In this document: positions 60,806 through 64,000 of the stretch, in pieces
Layout: the number at the start of each line of letters is the position of its first letter
Numbering within the stretch: position 1 is the first letter of the stretch
DNA from: Bog-473 sp963783965
GTDB taxonomy: Bacteria > Actinomycetota > Acidimicrobiia > Acidimicrobiales > RAAP-2
NCBI GenBank assembly: GCA_963783965.1
Contig: CAWAPQ010000014.1
Location: 124,001 to 188,000, forward strand
Length of the DNA: 64,000 nucleotides
Direction: 5' to 3'
Notes under the pieces: model-generated
Told to the model about the DNA's origin: nothing
What the model saw: only the letters and a program-made list of their open reading frames with translations
The model's database searches: none
Made by a program: the position numbers and the translations under genes

Positions 60806-61003
60806 GCACCTCCCCGCCAGCGCTGGGCCGGACGACCCGGTTCGGACTGCTCCTGCCCACCAATTGACCCCTTCCACGTGCGATCCTGGTAGACGGGAGC
60901 GGACGGGACCGTGCCGAAGAACCCCCGCGGTCCCACGGGGAGGATCGGGCCCCAGTAATTAGCGTCGTTCAAGTACGGGGCGTGGGAGGTCGAAAAGACG
61001 GCA

Positions 61004-61645
61004 ATGGACGTGCAAGCCGACGAGGCAGGGCTCAGGCCTGATCCGTCCGTCACGGCCATCGTCGAGCGGCCGGTGACCGACAGTCAGGGTCAGCTGTTCC
61101 GCGACGCCTATCCGACCTACGCCGACACCGACAAAATTCCGGCGGTCGGGCGCCGCACGGCGCGGCCGAGCGCGGCTCGGTGGCTCCGGGTCCTGGTTGT
61201 CATCGTGGCGCTGGTCGTGGCGGCCGCCGGTGCGACGCTCGGTCTCGTGAAGTCCGGAGTCATCGACACGAACAACACGAGCAGCCCGAGCGCGACCCAG
61301 ACGACGACGCACCACCACGCGGCCAGCTCGCCGACCGTCCCGCTGGTCAGCCAAGTGACGACAGGGAACGGCACCGCGACCTACCGGATCGACATTGCCG
61401 CGTACTTGGTCACCGTCACCACCTCGACCGGCCGCTCCTGGGTGAGCATCGGGGCGGCGGGAAAGCATCCGACCTTCGAGGGCGTTCTCGGTCCCAACAG
61501 CTCCCAGAAGGAGCTCCTCCTCGGTCCCTCCCAGGTCGATGTCGGCGCCGGTGGGACCAAGGTGACCATCACATCGGGGAAGCGGACCTCCACATTGACG
61601 CCGGTCGCCGCTCCCTTCAGCTACTCGTTCCTCATCAAGTCCTAG
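61004..61645 (+). CDS. Single-pass membrane protein with DUF4115-like domain
   Basis: This 213-residue protein starts at ATG 61004. A cytosolic N-terminal tail of about 60 residues precedes one membrane helix (VLVVIVALVVAAAGATLGLV) and a Ser/Thr/His linker (SATQTTTHHHAASSPT). The external beta-rich domain (YLVTVTTSTGRSWVSIGAAG, FEGVLGPNSSQKELLLGPSQ) resembles the RodZ C-terminal DUF4115 domain. A role at the cell envelope is likely, but no helix-turn-helix domain is present, so it is not a full RodZ. Confidence 0.75.
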   Translation: MDVQADEAGLRPDPSVTAIVERPVTDSQGQLFRDAYPTYADTDKIPAVGRRTARPSAARWLRVLVVIVALVVAAAGATLGLVKSGVIDTNNTSSPSATQTTTHHHAASSPTVPLVSQVTTGNGTATYRIDIAAYLVTVTTSTGRSWVSIGAAGKHPTFEGVLGPNSSQKELLLGPSQVDVGAGGTKVTITSGKRTSTLTPVAAPFSYSFLIKS

Positions 61646-61877
61646 AGGACGCAGCCCGATAGCCGCCACCGGAGCGCCGGTGTCCTGAGTGAATACTGCG
61701 GGCAGGCAAACGAAGGGCTCTTCCTTTACGCCCTCCACAAGTTGGTGGGCGAGCTCGTGAGAGGGAGAGGCTCTGGAACGAGGGTCTCGTTGACGGTGCC
61801 CTCGACTGCATTGGGCCGGCTGTTTCGTGGACTGTCCCGCAGTGAGCGAGGATTATTGGTGGACAGGAGGGACGATT

Positions 61878-62630
61878 GTGGCCGACGTTGAACAGGGAGA
61901 GGTTGAGGTCGTCGTCGCCCATAACGAGCGCGCGACCCTGCGGGTCGGCGACGTGTTCCTGAAGATCGACGCCGATCAGACGCACATCGACGTCGAGGTC
62001 GAGGCGATGGCCCTGGCGCCCATCCCGACTCCGAAGGTCCTGTGGCGGAAACCGCCCGTGCTCGCGCTCGCCGCCCTCCCGGGGACGGCACTCGGTCGCC
62101 TCGGCGAGCCCTCGACGGCGTCGCCGCGAGCGTGGGCCGCCGCGGGTGCCGCCATACGGCTGCTGCACAACGCGCCGCTGCCACCATGGCCCGGACGGAA
62201 TCTGGACGAGCTCGCTTCGCGCCTCGACGGCGAGTGCGAGTGGCTCGTCGCGAACGGCGTCCTTCCCACCGACCTGGTCACGCGCAACCGCCGGATTGCC
62301 GAGGCTGCGCTCCGGCCGTGGACACCGGTCTTCACCCACGGCGACCTGCAGGTCGACCACGTGTTCGTCGACGGCGACGAGATCACCGGCGTGATCGACT
62401 GGTCCGAGGCGGGCCTGGGCGACGCCCTGTTCGATCTCGCCATCCTCACGCTCGGACACGAGGAGCACCTCGGCGACGTCGTCGCGGGCTACGGCACCGA
62501 CGTCGACCTCGACGTGATCCGGGCGTGGTGGTCGCTGCGGAGCCTGGTGGCGGCCCGCTGGCTGATCGAGCACGGCTTCGACCCGTCCTCGCCGGGTTGC
62601 GAGTTCGCCGTTCTGAGGTGCCAGTTGTGA
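61878..62630 (+). CDS. Aminoglycoside-phosphotransferase-like kinase
   Basis: This 250-residue APH/choline-kinase-fold protein is started at GTG 61878, with ggacaggagg in front; the frame is open to 61827. The ATP-binding Lys is probably in VFLKIDAD. The Brenner motif is THGDLQVDHVFVDGDEITG: the His-Gly-Asp is intact, but the usual Asn five residues after the catalytic Asp is His. The metal Asp is in GVIDWSEAG. Related actinobacterial proteins with the same HGDLQ-xxH pattern are known, so it may be active, with an unknown small-molecule substrate. Confidence 0.88.
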   Translation: MADVEQGEVEVVVAHNERATLRVGDVFLKIDADQTHIDVEVEAMALAPIPTPKVLWRKPPVLALAALPGTALGRLGEPSTASPRAWAAAGAAIRLLHNAPLPPWPGRNLDELASRLDGECEWLVANGVLPTDLVTRNRRIAEAALRPWTPVFTHGDLQVDHVFVDGDEITGVIDWSEAGLGDALFDLAILTLGHEEHLGDVVAGYGTDVDLDVIRAWWSLRSLVAARWLIEHGFDPSSPGCEFAVLRCQL

Positions 62631-62837
62631 AGCTGGAGGAACCGACAGCGACGAGTGCCGTTCTGCCGCATCGACTCTGGACTCGTCCAGCTTCCCGCTC
62701 CTGACCGGCGACCTGAGCCACAACATGGTGTGGGGAAGGCGGGATGGCCCTTCGCAAACGCAACTGATGACCAAATCGCCGTGCCATCCCCCGATGCAGT
62801 CCTTCAGGAAACCCCGCCGCACGTCGAATCCTGAGCC

Positions 62838-64000
62838 GTGCCCAACAAGGAAGAGCCCCCTGGGGTCCGTCGCGCCCTGGCGGCGCCTGCAGCCTGGCTC
62901 ACGGGCGTGCTGGCGGTTGTGTCGCTCGGGATCGGCGGCGTCTCCGCGGCGAACGCCGGCGCGTCGACGCAGGCCATCCCGAGCGTCACTTCGTCGACCA
63001 GCATCCCCTCGGACAATTTCTGGTTGGCCGACGCCCAGGGTGCAGTCTGGAACTTCGGCAGTGCCGGTGCCTACGGTTCGGCGGCCGGCCTTCCCTTGAA
63101 CCATCCGATCGTCGGGATCACCGCCACCAAGGACCAGGCGGGGTACTGGCTGGTGGCCTCGGACGGCGGCATCTTCTCCTACGGCGATGCCACCTTCTAC
63201 GGCTCGACCGGCTCCATCGCACTCAACAAGCCGATCGTCGGTCTGACCGCGACGCCGGACGGGAAGGGCTACTGGATGGTGGCGTCCGACGGAGGGATCT
63301 TCTCCTACGGCGATGCCACCTTCTACGGCTCGACCGGTTCCATCGCGCTGAACAAGCCCATCGTGGGCATGGCCACCACTCCGGACGGCAAGGGGTATTG
63401 GTTAGTGGCGTCCGACGGCGGGATCTTCAGCTACGGCGACGCCACCTTCTACGGTTCGACCGGGTCCATCCACCTGGCCCAGCCCATCGTCGGCATGGCG
63501 GCGACCCCTGACGGCAAGGGCTACTGGATGGTGGCGGCCGATGGTGGCATCTTCAACTTCGGTGACGCCGCGTTCGACGGTTCCGCCGCCGGAGGGCCGA
63601 GCCTCGATCCGGCGGAGCGCGTGGTCCCGACGCCCTCGGGTCATGGCTACTGGGTGGAAGAGCAGAACGGTACCGCCTACCCCTTCGGCGACGCCGCCGG
63701 CGATCCACCGACGGAAGCCCTGCTGTTCGCCCCCGCCACTCCCGGCGACAAGGCGGTAATCCTCGCGTTCGCGCAACTCGGCAAGCCCTACATCTGGGGC
63801 GGCAACGGGCCGGTGGGCTACGACTGCTCCGGTCTCGCGCTGGCCGCGTGGGAGAGCGTCGGCGTGGGCTTCGCCCGTGTGTCCGATGATCAGTACCACA
63901 CCGCGGGGCAACCGGTCGCGCTGAGTGCCTTGTCGGCCGGCGACCTCGTGTTCTGGGGCACGAGCCAGACCGACTGGACCAGCGTTTACCACACGGCCCT
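62838..64000 (+). CDS. Secreted NlpC/P60 peptidase with tandem YWLVASDGGIFSYGDA repeats (3' truncated)
   Basis: The frame starts at GTG 62838 and is open to the right edge (387 codons). A signal peptide (WLTGVLAVVSLGIGGVSAAN) is followed by a 42-residue repeat array with YW-VASDGGIFSYGDA-FYGSTGSI units, then an NlpC/P60 domain beginning VILAFAQLGKPYIWGG, with the catalytic Cys330 in GYDCSGLAL. The conserved His lies beyond the edge. It probably cleaves cell-wall peptide cross-bridges, and the repeats may bind the envelope. This repeat-peptidase fusion is one I associate with Acidimicrobiales. Confidence 0.9.
   Translation, partial: MPNKEEPPGVRRALAAPAAWLTGVLAVVSLGIGGVSAANAGASTQAIPSVTSSTSIPSDNFWLADAQGAVWNFGSAGAYGSAAGLPLNHPIVGITATKDQAGYWLVASDGGIFSYGDATFYGSTGSIALNKPIVGLTATPDGKGYWMVASDGGIFSYGDATFYGSTGSIALNKPIVGMATTPDGKGYWLVASDGGIFSYGDATFYGSTGSIHLAQPIVGMAATPDGKGYWMVAADGGIFNFGDAAFDGSAAGGPSLDPAERVVPTPSGHGYWVEEQNGTAYPFGDAAGDPPTEALLFAPATPGDKAVILAFAQLGKPYIWGGNGPVGYDCSGLALAAWESVGVGFARVSDDQYHTAGQPVALSALSAGDLVFWGTSQTDWTSVYHTA
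63105..63608 (+). repeat. Four in-frame 126-bp tandem repeats
   Basis: Units start at 63105, 63231, 63357 and 63483, each 126 bases (42 codons) and each beginning with Pro-Ile-Val-Gly. Units 1-3 encode nearly identical GGIFSYGDATFYGSTGS cores; unit 4 is divergent (GGIFNFGDAAFDGSAAG). A weaker half-unit precedes (SDNFWLADAQGAVWNFGS), and a degenerate one follows (GHGYWVEEQNGTAYPFGDA). DNA identity between units 1, 2 and 3 is high, which points to recent duplication or homogenisation. Confidence 0.92.

Noticed and set aside
62631..62837. Possible c-di-AMP (ydaO) riboswitch before the NlpC/P60 gene
   Set aside because: Such riboswitches often precede actinobacterial cell-wall hydrolases, and a cgaatcctgagcc string is present, but the other conserved blocks and pairing stems could not be located.
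63105..63608. Possible CRISPR array from regular spacing
   Set aside because: The 126-base period is an in-frame protein repeat with no unique spacers; units are contiguous.
1..64000. tRNA or rRNA genes
   Set aside because: All intergenic stretches were scanned for T-loop (GTTCGA/GTTCAA) patterns with matching acceptor stems and for rRNA-like blocks; none was convincing.

Overview
The window looks like chromosomal DNA from a high-GC actinobacterium, most likely an uncultured member of the Acidimicrobiia. The reasons are frequent GTG starts with strong Shine-Dalgarno sites, a gene set typical of Actinomycetota (LigD ligase and polymerase, DUF2236, DUF664/DinB, DUF35, multiple P450s and short-chain dehydrogenases), and a secreted NlpC/P60 protein at the right edge with a 42-residue YWLVASDGGIFSYGDA-type tandem repeat that I associate with Acidimicrobiales. 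The taxonomic call is inference. No rRNA, tRNA, CRISPR array, transposase or recognisable transcription factor was found.

Bases 1-20093 form a catabolic block. It holds two paralogous cytochromes P450, a TauD/TfdA dioxygenase, three amidohydrolase_2 proteins, three short-chain dehydrogenases (two of them close paralogues), a cupin, a thiolase-like protein lacking the usual nucleophilic cysteine and coupled to a DUF35 protein, two Leu/Ile/Val-type binding proteins (one exported, one without a signal peptide) and a LivF / LivG / fused LivH-LivM importer. Together these suggest import, oxidation and CoA-dependent breakdown of a hydrophobic cyclic or branched carboxylic substrate (steroid-, terpenoid- or aromatic-like). 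The substrate is unknown. This block is visibly less GC-rich than the rest (31 of 60 bases are G/C at 1021-1080, against 42 of 60 at 42661-42720; both are illustrative samples).

Bases 20094-20782 are a gene-free junction with tandem 15-bp repeats, a 14-bp palindrome and alternative hairpins, ahead of a GGDEF-EAL protein. Bases 23383-35346 carry stress, envelope and repair genes: DUF1003, VOC, a sulfotransferase with a +1 frameshift, a 46-residue membrane peptide coupled to a hemerythrin-like protein, a YihY/BrkB protein, a two-gene LigD (phosphoesterase-ligase plus polymerase) without Ku, an isocitrate/isopropylmalate-dehydrogenase-like protein, a cyclopropane-fatty-acid synthase-like methyltransferase, an IPT/TIG membrane protein, a phosphoribosyltransferase and a zinc-motif-less ROK protein.

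Bases 35545-40571 are a sugar ABC importer (binding protein, strong intercistronic hairpin, single-domain ATPase, permease) followed by a secreted PQQ-type propeller. Bases 41009-50002 are mixed housekeeping and metabolic genes: sulfatase, ketopantoate-reductase-like, DUF2236 with a +1 frameshift, SDR, aldose epimerase, SurE, ArfB-like release factor, aldo/keto reductase and NTF2-like protein. Bases 50069-53987 are a plus-strand NUDIX / NDH-2 / acyl-CoA dehydrogenase / enoyl-reductase-like run. Bases 59642-53959 are a tightly packed six-gene minus-strand operon (SDR, amidohydrolase, acetoacetate-decarboxylase-like, amidohydrolase, methyltransferase, DMT transporter), which looks like a second small catabolic module. 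The right end has small secreted or membrane proteins, a DinB-like protein, an aminoglycoside-phosphotransferase-like kinase and the truncated NlpC/P60 repeat protein.

Three genes (livG, the sulfotransferase and DUF2236) are each split by what looks like one extra base. They may be real lesions or consensus errors.
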